Part shown: positions 1 to 12,822 of the stretch, in pieces | How positions within the stretch are numbered: position 1 is the stretch's first letter | How the letters are laid out: the number at the start of each line of letters is the position of its first letter | Position numbers and translations under genes: made by a program | The notes under the pieces: generated by a model | Told to the model about the DNA's origin: nothing | The model's input: only the letters and a program-made list of their open reading frames with translations | Databases searched by the model: none | Assembly: GCA_001414345.1 (NCBI GenBank) | Contig: LLCB01000057.1 | Span: forward strand, 124,001-188,000 | Direction of reading: 5' to 3' | DNA: 64,000 nt | Source of the DNA: Hymenoscyphus infarciens | Lineage: Eukaryota > Ascomycota > Leotiomycetes > Helotiales > Helotiaceae

Positions 1-1353
1 AGTTATTATCTAAAAATTATTAAAAATCTTCTATCTAGTCTAACTAATTATAGCTTTTTATTCTATATTTTTAACTAATAAAAACGTTCTATTTAGCTAT
101 TCTATCTATCTCTTATTCTATTCTACTTATTTTATAAGCTTAATATCTAGCTTATTAGTATTTATTAACTTTTCTAAAGCGTTATAATAATTATTTTTAG
201 TTATAGTATCTACTAGATTACTTTTACTATTAATCTACTTAATTTTATTAATCTCTTTTATCTAATATATTTCTTATAAGTATATAACGTTAACTATTAA
301 TTATCTCTCTTTAGTAGTCTCAAACTTAGCTATATCTTTATAAATAGACTTTAAATTAGTATTTACTATAAGTAGAATCTTAAAGTCTAAGATACTTTCT
401 AAAGCTAATTTAATAGAAGTAATAGTATTAAATCTAAAGCTTCTTATATATAATTCTATAACTAAAATACTATAAGTAACTCTCTTATACTTTATAAAAG
501 ACTAATATAAAATTTTAATATTAATATCTTATTTATAAGTATAATAATATAACTGATTTATAAGAATAAGTCTATATTATTAGCAGATAATCTATTAGTA
601 AAGATATATAACTTTAAAGACTAATTCTCTAAGTTAATATATTTAAGTCTTCTTATAAGATTATTAATTTACTATTAAATTTACTTATTAAAAAGTAAAA
701 TATTATTATATTATTAATTAATAGCTTAGATAGTATATAATAAACTAAAAGCAGTTTTAGAGTATAATACTATAGCTAACTATATCTCTTAAGTATCTTA
801 TATAATATATTAATTCTTAGTATTTACTATATATAAAGTATCTTTTATATTAGCTATCTTAGCTAGTAAACTTTATACTAAACTTAAATATTTTATATAA
901 TCTTAGATATATAAAATAAAGCTATTTAGATACTTAGTAATTAGCTTTCTATTAAATTTAATTAGATAATTAATAGTAAGCTTCTCTCTCTTCTTAGCTA
1001 TAAATTTAGCTTTATTAATAGTATCTTTCTCTTTAGTAGTAAAAGCATTATTAGTAAGTATAAGAGTATTATTAGTTTAGAGATCTATTATACTAAAAAG
1101 AGTATTAATTAATTATACTTATTTCTTATATTCTAATAAATTAGTATATAAAAGATAAAGATTAAAAGTAGATTATTTTATAATAAGTTTTATAATATAG
1201 TATTTATAGTATATTATAAACTAGTCCTTTCTAGCTTCTAGAATACTATATAGTAGTTTAACTACTTTGAAAAATATATCTACTTATTAAAAGTATTTCT
1301 TTAATAGTTATATAAAGAACTTCTAATTTAATTTAGTTAATAATTATATATAT
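1..1353 (-). mobile_element. Ty1/Copia pol remnant (RT C-terminus and RNase H), RIP-mutated, cut by the window edge
   Basis: Read on the minus strand with stops ignored, this AT-rich stretch still follows the C-terminal half of an ascomycete Copia polyprotein. At higher coordinates (about 950-1290) there is a reverse transcriptase segment with TNNTLIL where the family has a TDDT-type motif. Then come an RNase H-like part (about 260-700, including LKSIYKDIAKFETTKE) and the tail of pol (about 136-215, including ALEKLINTNKLDIK). Stops are mostly TAA/TAG where Gln, Trp or Arg codons are expected, as RIP would produce. The 5' half of pol is missing because family-T LTR sequence begins at 1354; the 3' LTR would lie left of the window. 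Family assignment is by remembered motifs, not a search. Confidence 0.72.
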
Positions 1354-1522
1354 TATAAGAGTACGAAATATATACTACTACTAAAGAGGTATATAGAAGT
1401 GCGTTCGAGATAGAATAATATATATAAATACTAGGCTCTTATATAGAAGAAAAGAAAAAACTATTCTTCTTTTATATTAAGTGTAAATCTCTATATATAA
1501 GAGATTAGAAACTACTAAGTCA
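1354..1522 (+). repeat. Family-T LTR copy A, left part
   Basis: It matches the first ~160 bp of the LTR at 54591 (GAAATATATACTA, AGAGGTATATAGAAGTGCG, AATACTAGG and CTATATATAAGAGATT). It is interrupted at 1523 by the chromovirus and resumes at 7289. Confidence 0.7.
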
Positions 1523-1713
1523 TATGACAGTCCTAGTCACATACGTCACTCACGTGACTAGGTTAGCCCGAGGCTTTACCGAGGCTTCGCTTAATATATA
1601 TAAATAAAGCTAGAGTACTTATACTCTTCGCTTTTCTCTTTAGTTTAGTTTTCTTTAATATTAGATACTATTCTATAAGTACTCTCTTTATATATTTATA
1701 GAGAGCTATTATA
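1523..1713 (+). repeat. 5' LTR of the chromovirus
   Basis: 191 bp, aligned without gaps to 7098-7288 (constant offset 5575). It starts TATGACAG and ends CTATTATA, which fit an original inverted pair TGTGACAG/CTGTCACA altered by C-to-T and G-to-A changes. It contains AATATATATAAATAAAGC, a plausible TATA region. This copy keeps more C and G than the 3' copy. Confidence 0.88.
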
Positions 1714-4700
1714 CTAAAACTAAACTCTCTCTTTTTATCTAAGAAGGCTTTTACTAATATTCTAATAATAATATATATATTTACTTATATTAAATCTACT
1801 AAATTTACTATTCTCCTTTATAAAGCCTAATCTATTTATATTAAGTAGTAAGGTCTAGTATTCTTCTATTAGCTATATTAAGTCTTTTAAAAGTAACCTA
1901 TTAATCTAAGAACTATTCTACTCTACTTTAGAGTTAGTAAAGCTAATCTCTCTTCCTTCTTCTATTAATATTATATTCTAATCTAACTTAAGAACTTAAT
2001 CTAAAAAAATATATATACTAGCTATTACTATACTACTACTACTACCTTCTCCTACTAAGGTAACTACTAGTTCCTTATAGTATAAGATCTCTAAATTACC
2101 TCTATCTAACTCTATCTTATAATAAATCCTTAAAGTAATAACCTTATTAATAAGTAAAGTTTATAAACTTAAAGTAAATACTTTAAATATAGCTAGTACT
2201 TTCTATTAATATACCTCTATTTAGCTATAAACTCTTAATATAACTTATTTATCTTCTATAGTTCTATTGTTAAAGAAGATAAGTAGAATAGCTAATTCTT
2301 ACTAATTTACTATAGAAGACGAATTTACTTATATAATCTAAGAAACTAAAATTATAGTAAAGTTATTTATTAATACTAACTACTTTAAGTCTAAGAAAGT
2401 AAAGATAAATTTAATTTACTATTATACTTTTAAAAGAGCTTAAAACTATATTTATCTAAGATATAAGTTTAATATTATTAATTAGTTTAATAGCTATAAA
2501 GAGATGTTAACTTACTTCTAAAACATTACTATTAGCTCTTACTTATACTAAGAAGCTTATATTTAATACTAAGACCTTATTATATTAAAAATAGAAACTT
2601 TCTATAACTTCTATACTAAGTTCTAATAACTTATAGATAAAGCTAAAGTTCTCTTATAAGACTAGGTAAAAGACTTATAGAATAAGTTAACCTCTATACT
2701 ATACTAATCTCTTATTATTACTAAGTTCTAAGCTAAGAGAGATATAAACTCCTTTTATAATCTTATAAGTAGTATTAATAGTAACTTTTAAAATCTTACT
2801 TCTTAAAGAGTATAAGTAATAAACTTTCCTTCTACCTTAAACTTATATACGCCTACTCTTATACCTACTAGCCTTTCTTCTTTTATAACCTTTTTTATCT
2901 CTCTTAGACGTCTTAACGCCTCTACTATAAATAACTACTTAACTCTAGGACTATTAGATAAGTACTTTAATTATAATAAGCTTAGTTATTATATTAAGAA
3001 TTATCTAAAGCTAAGGATATATAAGGTTAATCTTAAAGAGCTTAAAGAAGAAGATACTAGCTTAGAGTTAAGAAATAAAGAAGCCTAAGAGAAGACTTCT
3101 CTTTAGATAAATATAGGATTAATCTTTTTAAGATTAATCTATAGTTATTAATTAGTAGAAAAGCGTTTACTTTACCTAGTATAATAACTATTAATAGATT
3201 TAGTATATAAACTACTACTCTTAGTAACCTTAGAGTAAATACTTTTTCTTTTATAAATATATAACTTAGTTATAACTTTATAAAGTTTTATAGTTTAAAA
3301 ACTAAAAGACTTCTTACTTTTATTAAGATTTATAGATATAATAGAGAAATTAAAAGTAAAGTTATATACTATTTCTTTTTAAATTATATCTTAGATAATT
3401 ATAAATTCTTTAATATACTATTTATCCTCTTAGACTTAGGTTTATATAATATTATCCTTAGTTAGAGGTTCTTTAAGTACTTTTATATTAATATTAATAT
3501 AACTTATTAGAAACTACTCTAGCTTAATAACCTTAAGTCTTACTTCTCTACTTAATAGTTAACTCCTCTCTCTTAAGATATTATATAACTAAAAGACTTT
3601 ATACTCTCTTACTAGGATAAAGCTAATACTTATAACTAAGCTATAGAAATAGATAAATAGTACTAATAAGGTAGAAGGCTCTTAAAGCTTATAGATTACT
3701 TTAAAATTAATACTATAACTCTAGCTAGTTATACCTCGACTATATATAGTAGAGGAGGCTATAAGTCCTTAATATAAGTAAAATACTAGGTTATAAAGAA
3801 AGAACTTAAAAGTATTATAAAGAAGGTGCTCGCTCTAGTATACTATTAGAAACTCTTTATCTTAAAGAAGTTAAACTCTATTATTAATATTTTAGCTATT
3901 TTAGTTATAGGAATATATTATTACTTACTCTAAAAGAATAGTAAGATGTTTACTATAAGTATATATAAAATTAATACTATTATAGCTAATTAAGAACTAG
4001 ATATAGCCTCTAATATTACTCTTCCTAATAAGTACTAGGACTTTAAAGAGGTATTTTCTAAGGCTATCTTAGATACTCTTCTATCTTACTAATACTATAA
4101 CTATAAGATTAATTTTAAAGGTCTAAATACTCTTAGATATTCCTCTCTATATAAGATATTTATAGAAGAGTTATTAGCTATAAAGGAATATATCTTAGAG
4201 AATCTCTATAAAGGGTTTATTAAATATAACTAGTCTTCTTTTACTACTCTTATTCTATTTATAAAGAAAGTAGATAGAAGGCTATATTTCTATATTAACT
4301 TTTAAAAACTTAATAATCTTACTTAAAAGACTACTATCTATTATCTCTAATTAATAAAACGCTTATATATATTAGTTAAGCTTATATTTTTACTAAGCTA
4401 TATATTAAGTAAGCCTTCTACTATATATAAATAGATCTAGATACTAAAGAATTAACTACTTTTTATACCTATTATAGAATATATAAGTATAAGGTCTTAT
4501 TATTTAGTCTAATAAATAGCCTATCTATCTATTAGTACTATATAAATAACGTCTTATTTAACTATCTAGATAACTTCGACTCTACTTACTTAGATAATAT
4601 CCTTATCTACTTATTAAACGTTCTTAAATATAAAGAGTATATATAAAAAGTCTTTTAATATCTTAAGAATACTAAGTTATAAGTTAATATTAAGAAGTAT

Positions 4701-7097
4701 AAGTTAAATATTAAGAAGATAAAATACCTTAGGTTTATTATTAGTACTAATAGTATTAAAGTAGACTCTAAAAAGGTCTTAGTAGTATAGAAATAGTAAG
4801 CTCTAAAGATAGTAAAAGGCGTTTAAAGCTTCCTTAGTTTCTATAACTTCTACTAAAGGTTTATCTAGAACTATAGTATAATTATAAAGCTCTTAGTATA
4901 CTTAATATAAAATAACATACCTTTTAATTTTAATAAAGAGTACTAGGAAGTGTTTAAAAACTTAAAAGTAGTACTTACCTCTATACTAATCCTCTACTAC
5001 TACTCTCTTAACCTTCCTACTATAATTAAGATAGATACTTTAAATAGAGTTATTACTAGAGTATTATAATAATAATAAGCTAATAAAGAATAATACCCTA
5101 TAGCCTACTTTAGTAAGACTATGTCTTTAGCTAAGTATAACTATAAAATATATAATAAAGAGCTACTTACTATTATATACTTACTTATAGAATAGAGACT
5201 AGAACTATAAAGTACTTATTTAAAAATCTATATTTATACTAATTATAAGATACTTAAGTACTTTATAACTACTAAGTAACTTACTTTCTATTAAGTAAGG
5301 TAGGCTAAAGCCTTAGCTAAGTACTACTTTATTATTATATTCTATTTAAAGTATAAGAATAATAAGATAAATACTTTAACTTATAAAGTAAATAAGATAT
5401 ATTTATAGAAGGAACTTAAAGAGTAGTACTAAACTTATATACTTTTAATAAAGAAATAAGTTAATATAGAAGTGCTTAAAGACTTAGAGGTTAAAATAAG
5501 CTCGATTATACTAGCTCTAGTTAATAATAACTACTTCTAAGAATTATTTATACTTTTAGAACGAATCTACTAAGTAAATAAGGATGCTATAACACTTTAA
5601 GCTATATAAGTATAAGCTAAAACTAATACTAATTCTCTATAAACCTTAAAAGAAGGCTTTTTACTTTACTAAAACTACTTAGTAGTACTAGACGTAGATA
5701 TATTAAGAATAGACCTAATTTATAAGGCTTATAATTAAATACTTTTAGCTTATTTAGAGAGGGATAAGATCTACTAGATTCTATATTTAAGATATATTTA
5801 GTAAAATATAAAAGCTAATATTATAAGATATATATAAAACTATTATAAATATAGAAGAGTAGACGTTTCTTAAGATAAAATATCTAGCTATCTATACCTA
5901 CTTCTAATACTACTACGTATATAGTAATATATAGTTATAGATTTTAAGTCCTTTCTAGTTAATAAGTATATTTATAATAATATGTTTATAGTAATAAACT
6001 ACTTATCTAAGTAGTCTATTTTAATATCTTATTATAAGAATATTACTTCTAAACAAATAGTAAGGTTATATATTAAACACGTTCTATAATATTATAGGAT
6101 TCTAAAAAGTATAATATTAAATAAGAGCTCTTACTTTATTATTACGTTTTAGAAAGAGTTTACTTAAATCCTAGGTATTTAGCTTTAACTCTTAACTATA
6201 AACTATACTTAAATAGATAGCTAGACTAAGATTATAAATTAATATCTTAATTAGTACTTATAGCTATATATTAATTATTATTATATTAATTAGTTTAAGA
6301 TTCTTTTAATAATAGACTATATATAGTTAGTACTACCTTATAGTACTATTAGAATATTATCTTTTAAGTTATAAAAGAGATATATACTAAGAACCTCGTT
6401 TAACTAGCAAATACTAGAACTAGCTAATATAATAGTAGTTATAAAGATAATCTAAGAGGTCTTAGACGTTAGCTAAGTAAATATATTAAAAGCTTAATAG
6501 AAGAAGGAAAATAAATATAGATAAGATATTAATTTTAGAGTAGGAGATATAGTCTTTATTATAATAAAGGACTAGGTAACTTAATAACTAAGCTAAAAGC
6601 TAGACTACTAGATAGCTAGCCCTTTTAAGATTCTTAAGGAAGTAGGTTCTACTTTCTAATTATAACTACTAGCTTCTATTAAAGTTTACTCTATCTTTAC
6701 TTCTAAGAAGTTATATAAGGCTATAAATAATCCCTTACTAAGATAAGTAGTTATACTACTCTTACTAATTATTATAAACGAAGAAAAGGAATAGAAGGTT
6801 AAAGAAATACTAGCTAGTAAGAAGAGATAGTAGTCCTTCTATTATCGAATTAAGTAGAAAGGCTATAATAAAGACCTTAATTAGTATCTAGCTTAATAAC
6901 TAATATATATACTATAACTAGTAGAGAGGTTCTATTTAGAGAAGCTAAAAATAGCTAGTTCTCTAGAAGCTCTTCTACTATAGAAAGCAGTATATAAGGC
7001 TAGGAGAGAGGATTATAGTAAGCTAGAGCTTAATACTCCTATATTAAAAGAGGATAAAGCTACTTAGTTATAAGAGGCCCTTTTAAAAGGAGAGTAG

Positions 7098-7288
7098 TAT
7101 AATAGTCCTAGTTATATACGTTACTTATATAACTAGGTTAGTCTAAGGCTTTACTAAGGCTTTACTTAATATATATAAATAAAGCTAGAGTACTTATACT
7201 CTTCGCTTTTCTCTTTAGTTTAGTTTTCCTTAATATTAGATACTATTCTATAAGCACTCTCTTTGTGTATTTATAGAGAGCTATTATA
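7098..7288 (+). repeat. 3' LTR of the chromovirus
   Basis: 191 bp. All differences I see from the 5' copy are transitions (for example GTGACTAGG in the 5' copy reads ATAACTAGG here). Confidence 0.88.
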
Positions 7289-7498
7289 AGTCTCGATAAT
7301 AATAATAACTAAGCTCTTTCTAATATAGCTAATACTAAATAATAAAGGTCTTAAAGCTAAATATATAATATCTAAACCTTAATCTCTTTAGCACTTTCTA
7401 TTATATAAGTATCGAGTTAATTATAATCTTAGCTTTAAGATATTAGAGATATTAGTAGTTTTACGAATACTAATAATTTAGAATAGCGTGCTATTATA
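7289..7498 (+). repeat. Family-T LTR copy A, right part
   Basis: It resumes the LTR after the chromovirus. TCGATAATAATAATAACTAAG here matches the run at 11306-11331 in copy B, and both copies then share AATATAGCTAATACTAAATAA and end near GAATAGCG.GCTATTA. Confidence 0.65.
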
Positions 7499-8824
7499 TA
7501 TATACTTAAGTAATATCTTTAATAAATATATATAACTCTAGAAATATTATTATAATTTATTAAGTAGAGCTTACTAAACCTAGTATAACTAGTATAGTAA
7601 GTCTTAATAGTAATAGTATAGAGCTAGTAGAATAGTATAATATTAACTAAAGAGAGAAGAGAGTTAATACTAGCTATATCTCTACTCTAGTTAATCTAAA
7701 CTATAATAAATCTCTAGCTTACTCTTTATATAATAAAAGCTTAAGTAAGTACTAGAGACTTTCTAGTATTATTAACTTTATAAAAGAAAGTACTATACTT
7801 TTATATTTAATATTATTTATAAAGTATAATCTAAATATTCTAGTATTAGAAAGTAATCTCTTTTAATATAATTTAATATATATTATACTATTATTAGCTA
7901 TAAATACTTAAATATTATATTATTTACTTAAATTAGAGCCTATTTAGCTAGTATATTTTTTGAATAATTTAGTATATATACTACTAAAAAGATATTATAA
8001 TAATAATAGATAATTTAATATATTCAACACTTTAATATAGACTAAATCGTTTAGTCTATATATTTTTTAAGCTAGATTATTTAGCTAAATAATCTAATAT
8101 TTATTTAAAAGATTATTCTTATAAAAATAATTATTATTCTATTATTATTAATAATATAATAATTAGAATATTTTCTAGTATATATTTTATTCTTCTACTA
8201 TTAATACTAGTACTAGAGGCTATTATTAATCTTACTAATAAGTATAATAAAGAGTTAAACGATTATAGAATTTATTATTAGATAATTAGATAATTAAATA
8301 AATATATACTAAGCTACTTTTAAAAGATTCTAGTATAGTTAGTAGATAATTTAATATTATCTTATAGTAAGCTAAATAGACTCTTAGTAAGAAAGGTTTT
8401 AATATCTTAGATAGTAATATAGTTCTTAGATTTATTAATAAAAGTATCTAACTTTTAAAATAATACTTTAAAAGAGTTATTTAAAGATCTTAGATATCTT
8501 TTAGAGTTATCTACGTCTATACTTCTAGAGTAGTTCTAATACTAGTTCTAAGATAGTAGTATTTTAATAGATTTATAATTAATAAAGTTAATATTAGAAG
8601 AAAGAGAATTATTTAATATTTAGCGTACTCTAGCTTACTTCTTATCTACTCTATAGCTTAAGATTTCTCTCTTATTAATAAGAGTATATTATTATTCTAA
8701 TAAAGTATAGTTTTACTAATATAGAACGAAACTTTAGAAGCTTATTTAGAAGTAAAATAATATATTCTTTATTCTCTACTTCTTAAAGTATAAAAGGCTT
8801 AGTCTATCTCTTTTAATACTCTTA
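7499..8824. other. AT-rich RIP-degraded DNA, no readable gene
   Basis: Probable retroelement interior between family-T LTR copy A and the TRIM. I could not match either strand to a known retroelement domain. One clear palindrome, TATAGACTAAA-TCG-TTTAGTCTATA, lies near 8036-8060. Confidence 0.5.
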
Positions 8825-8936
8825 TGTCACGGAAAAAGAGGGTCTCACGTGACCCCTTTTCCCTGTATATATAGCAGAGTTTTCACCTCCTAAATTCAAG
8901 CTCCTCAGAGCGTTTTCAACCCAAAAATACGTCACA
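8825..8936 (+). repeat. 5' LTR of the TRIM
   Basis: 112 bp, identical to 9654-9765. It carries the palindrome TCACGTGA and a TATA-like CTGTATATATAGCAG. Confidence 0.93.
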
Positions 8937-9653
8937 GTTATGAGCCCGGTTTGCACATACAGTGTACTTTACACTTATAGTGTACTCTTACAACATCTTA
9001 TCTTCTGCTTACGCATTCAACGCATTGCAACGTATTCGGAACGCTCTCCGCTGTCGGTCAGCGTAATCAACCCCTCCTCGATGCTTACTCTCGACGACGA
9101 GGGCTCTCCTAACTTCGAATGCGAGACTCTCCCAACGATCGCGAACAAGGACTCTCCTAACAAGCGTGGACGGGACTCTCCCACGGGACACTCTCGGCTT
9201 CGAATATAGCGAAAGCCCTGCTCGAGTAGGCACACTTCAATCGGCAGCTCACTCTTGAAGAGCTCGCACAAAGCCCAGCTACGAATCTGGCCACCGCCAC
9301 TCTCAGGGGTGTACAAACCGGAAGCCCAGCAGCGCGCTGGCTCACCCTAAGGGGTGCTCGAAAATACACTTCGAATTCGGAAGCCCAGTACTCTACGAAG
9401 CTGGCATACAACGCTAACTACGAGCCACCACATCCACGAACGCCACCCGCTGTCTTCACCAAAAAGCCAGAGCCGATAAAGTGCCAGAGTATAAGGGAGG
9501 AAGTTGGACAGGATCTAGGAGTGGGACTTTACCCTTGAGAATGCGTAGGACTCTCCATAGCAGGAATAGGGGGCGATGTAGTTAAGGGGTTCTTTTGCAA
9601 TCTGGTTTGAGTTTATAGGCCTAGGAAGCTGTCTCTCCTAGACCTAAGGGGTG

Positions 9654-9765
9654 TGTCACGGAAAAAGAGGGTCTCACGTGACCCCTTTTCCCTGTATATA
9701 TAGCAGAGTTTTCACCTCCTAAATTCAAGCTCCTCAGAGCGTTTTCAACCCAAAAATACGTCACA
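9654..9765 (+). repeat. 3' LTR of the TRIM
   Basis: 112 bp, identical to the 5' LTR. The TCTTA target duplication follows directly. Confidence 0.93.
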
Positions 9766-9770
9766 TCTTA

Positions 9771-11144
9771 TTAAACTAAAACGTTAGAATTTAAAGATAA
9801 ATACTTAACTTACTTAATTTATCTATTTTATATATTTAGAGCCTCTTTAACTTAATAAGATATAATCTTCTTTTATATCTCTTCTATAGCCTTTTTATAA
9901 GTCTTAGATCTTATAGATATTATTTAAGAAGAGATATCTATTATAGTTATTTAAGTATATATACTATATACTAATAAAGTAGAAACTAATCTATTAGAGT
10001 CTATTATATTATTAATTATCTTAATTACTATTTATAGTACTAAACTATATAAAAGATAAAGCTCTTATTAGTATATAGTAATATATACTTTTTAAAGAGG
10101 TTTAGAGTATTTTTCTACTATATTAATTAAATTATATATCTTAAGTAGTATAGTTTTTACTATAGTATCTATATTAGTAGTAAACTACTTAAACTCTTTA
10201 CTAATCAAGTTCTTTCTTATAATTATAATAAGATATTTAAAAAGTCTAAAATATATATTAATCTAAGATCTCTTAGATATCTATTATATACTTTTAATAT
10301 CTATATCTAGTAAAACGTTACTAAATTAATATCTTATTACTATAATACTAGTATTCTATTAAAGTAAAAATTATTAAATATAAAACTATAGTTAAATTTA
10401 AAATTATTATAAAGAATAAACTTAAACTAGCTAGATAACTTTCTAGACTTTACTTAATATTATATCTAGCTTATTTAAGTACTTATTATAATCTTAGTAC
10501 TAATAAGTAGCTAAATCGATTATAAAGATATTAAATATCTATATTTATAAGATAAAATAGAAACTCTTAAATAAGATTATATATAGCTTTATTCTAAAAT
10601 AAGAAAAAGTAGCTAAAGTAGTATATAATTATAAATTATTTAAGTTCTATACTATCTTTATTTACTTAAATAAGTATATTTTAAAGATTATTTAAAATAA
10701 TAATAAAGCGATTTATATTATTAATATAAAATATAAAAGAGATATTAGAATATACTATATAAAACTTAGCTTTTCTAATAGATATATTAAATAATATTAA
10801 TCTTAAAGTTTCTAAAGTATTAGATAATAACTATTTTACTTACTAATAGTCTTTAGTTCTTTCTTATAATATCTAAAAGATTCAGTTACGTAGACACGTG
10901 ATCTCTTAGAGATACTTAGTATATTCTATTCTCTTTAATATATTAAGAATATAGTTTTACTAGCTATCTAATAAATACTAAACTCTAATACTACTAGTTA
11001 TTTATAAGATCTCTAGAATCGTAGCTATTTAAAAGATTATTATAACTATATCTAATTCTAGTTTAAATTAAGTTAAGTATAATAACGTCTTAAGTAAGAT
11101 ATTATAGTAGACTATCTCTAGTAAAGAAGAATTTAGTCTTTTTA
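9771..11144. other. AT-rich RIP-degraded interior of the family-T element
   Basis: No readable ORF. From about 10960 the sequence aligns with 56461-56672 (AAACTCTAATACTACTAG, GATCTCTAGAATC, CTAGTAAAGAAGA), the 3' internal end of the complete family-T relative. A local patch at 10878-10900 (GTTACGTAGACACGTGATC) kept its CpGs. Confidence 0.5.
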
Positions 11145-11534
11145 TATAATAATATAAAATATATATAACTATTAAAAAAGTATATAAGAGTATATTTAAA
11201 AGAATAATATATATAAATACTAAGTACTAATATAAAAGAAAAGACTAAATTAGCTTTCTTTTATTCTAAATAAGAGTATCTATATATAAAAGATCGAATA
11301 CTACTAATATCTAATAATAATAATAACTAAGTCTTATCTAATATAGCTAATACTAAATAATAAGAAGCTAAAAAGCTAAATATATAATATCTAAATCTTA
11401 ATCTCTTCTATATAGAAATATTAGATATTAATACCTTTAGCATCTTTAGTTATAAAAGTATTAGTAATTCGTACTCGTAGTATATAAGTATCGGCAATTT
11501 CACGAATACCGGTAATTCATAATAGCGGGCTATT
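11145..11534 (+). repeat. Family-T LTR copy B
   Basis: About 390 bp, starting TATAATAATATAAAAT. The first ~170 bp follow the 291-bp LTR at 54591; the rest follows copy A instead, so the family has at least two kinds of LTR 3' half. Mutation load falls sharply toward the right end (GAATACCGGTAATTCAT), next to the gene island. Confidence 0.65.
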
Positions 11535-12822
11535 AAGGCTCGGGTTCAGTTAAACGCGCATGCCCGTGGTGCCTGGCTTAGGTCGCGTTCAGTTAGGAAG
11601 ACCAATTAAATCCGACCGCCACCCCCTACTGAACAAAATTAAGATTCAACAGAGCGACTCGCCCACGAACAACACCACAAATATCATCACCGTCCTTGAC
11701 GAGCAATCCAACCCATCTCTCACATGAGGCTCAAACAATTTCCCGGTAAGCATCCACCACACACCATTTTGGATCGAGGCTAAGTTACGTAGATCGAACG
11801 TGGGATTGAAGAGTAATTTCTTCACAATTTATGTGCTGATGCTGAGCCCCCCCAGAATCCTCCCAGTCAGACGGTTACTTTATTCAGACCCCCCTCGATT
11901 ATTTCGTCCATATGCGAGACATACTTCCAATTAGAGTATGACGGATTCCACTTCTTCCGTTCAACCAAGCGAGTGCTGAAGATACATAGCTCTTGCCCTC
12001 CTTACGGATGGAGCTTGCTTAATAAATTCTCACGCGTCTACCAAATTTCATTTCCTGGTTGTACAACTCTACACAAATTTCTAAACCATACTTATTGTTT
12101 GGAGATTCACCTCAATGCTCTTTCAGTTTATATTTCTCTTCAATCTGATGATAGACCATGCGGGTCGAGTGGTTGAGTTTGTATTGGGCGTTCGTTCGGC
12201 TGACCTCCTCATTTCCGCGTAAAGTTGTACCCGAATTAGCCTCTCTGTCAGCCGGATTTCCCTCTTCAGCGCGTGTAAACAAATTCTCACCGTCTCGGCA
12301 CCCATCCTCTTCCCTATTTCGTCCATCTGAAGCACCTCCTGCATTTATCCCCATTCTCATTCGCCGACACCATCTTGAAACACAGGCAACGAGTTTCCTC
12401 TCGTTGGCTCCCCTGTGAAAACAATCACGATTTAGAGGTAACAACCCTCGCCATGGATTCGCGGCGTGCCGATGGATCAGGTACCAGGTCCAAAAGCCGG
12501 GATAGGAACGTCAAAGTACGGGAGATTTCTCATCCTTATGGCGGTGCCACTACCACGTTACTATTCTTGCAGCCTGCAATTTCAATTCGATTGAGAATAC
12601 GGCAGAAATTCCATGTCAGCCTTGTGTGAGATGGGTTGTATATAACAACCAAGATGTCCAACAAGAAAGAAGCCATCAACAGTACAACAGCAGCTTCATC
12701 CACCACATTCCTTATTCTTTTTTTTGTTATTGCTTTTTCCTTTACACTCTCCTTGATCGTTGGACTTGCAAACCTTTCCAGATTCTTTTCACTTTTTTTC
12801 AATACTGCATTCTTCAGCAAAA
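11535..12822. other. Intergenic DNA left of the lysozyme-like gene
   Basis: Normal composition. It contains several overlapping short ORFs on both strands (for example a 110-codon minus frame at 12112-12444), none with a recognisable domain and none preferred by coding signs. It may hold a decayed gene. The part from about 12630 is probably the promoter and 5' leader of the next gene. Confidence 0.4.

Larger units (their letters stand above)
1523..7288 (+). mobile_element. Ty3/Gypsy chromovirus, full length, RIP-inactivated
   Basis: A 5766-bp element with 191-bp LTRs, all coding domains in order on the plus strand and many in-frame stops. Pol is readable by motif: reverse transcriptase (about 4180-4800, with DNILIYL at 4590 for the catalytic YLDD-type motif), RNase H (about 5090-5400, FSKTMSLAKYNYKIYNKELL), integrase (about 5640-6500) and a C-terminal chromodomain (about 6785-6945, SFYYRIKQKGYNKD) that marks it as a chromovirus. 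A polypurine tract (AAAAGGAGAG, about 7086-7095) precedes the 3' LTR. The flanks AGTCA (1518-1522) and AGTCT (7289-7293) look like a 5-bp target duplication with one difference. It landed in a family-T LTR whose uninterrupted relative is at 11145-11534. Confidence 0.88.
8825..9765 (+). mobile_element. TRIM-type miniature LTR retrotransposon, intact and not RIPed
   Basis: A 941-bp element with two 112-bp direct repeats that are identical base for base, starting TGTCACGG and ending ACGTCACA, flanked by a perfect 5-bp target duplication TCTTA (8820-8824 and 9766-9770). The short purine-rich run AAGGGG lies just before the 3' LTR. The 717-bp interior has no long ORF and no pol domain, so it must depend on enzymes from another element. 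It contains several copies of a short GGACTCTC-like motif (for example 9109-9190). Its composition is normal, unlike the DNA on both sides. An ATG four bases after the 5' LTR opens an 89-codon frame with no recognisable homology. Confidence 0.92.
1354..11534 (+). mobile_element. Composite block: 'family T' LTR-element sequence broken by two younger insertions
   Basis: Two related copies of one LTR bound this block: copy A (1354-1522 continued at 7289-7498) and copy B (11145-11534). The roughly 185 bp just before copy B match the 3' internal end of the complete element at 54591-56963 (compare 10960-11144 with 56461-56672), so B is a real 3' LTR with its own internal DNA. A chromovirus sits inside copy A and a TRIM sits in the interior. 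Removing both leaves about 3.5 kb. I could not find a matching target duplication outside A and B, so they may come from two separate insertions. Confidence 0.45.

Noticed and set aside
8940..9411. Overlapping ORFs of 74-99 codons inside the TRIM
   Set aside because: Four frames overlap on both strands with no domain; TRIM interiors are normally non-coding.
1354..11534. A single family-T insertion with LTR copies A and B as its pair
   Set aside because: Not accepted as proven: the outer flanks (TATAT and AGGCT) do not match and copy B lacks the expected last bases.
12112..12444. 110-codon minus-strand ORF upstream of the lysozyme-like gene
   Set aside because: A competing plus-strand ORF overlaps it, and no domain, splice partner or start context supports it.
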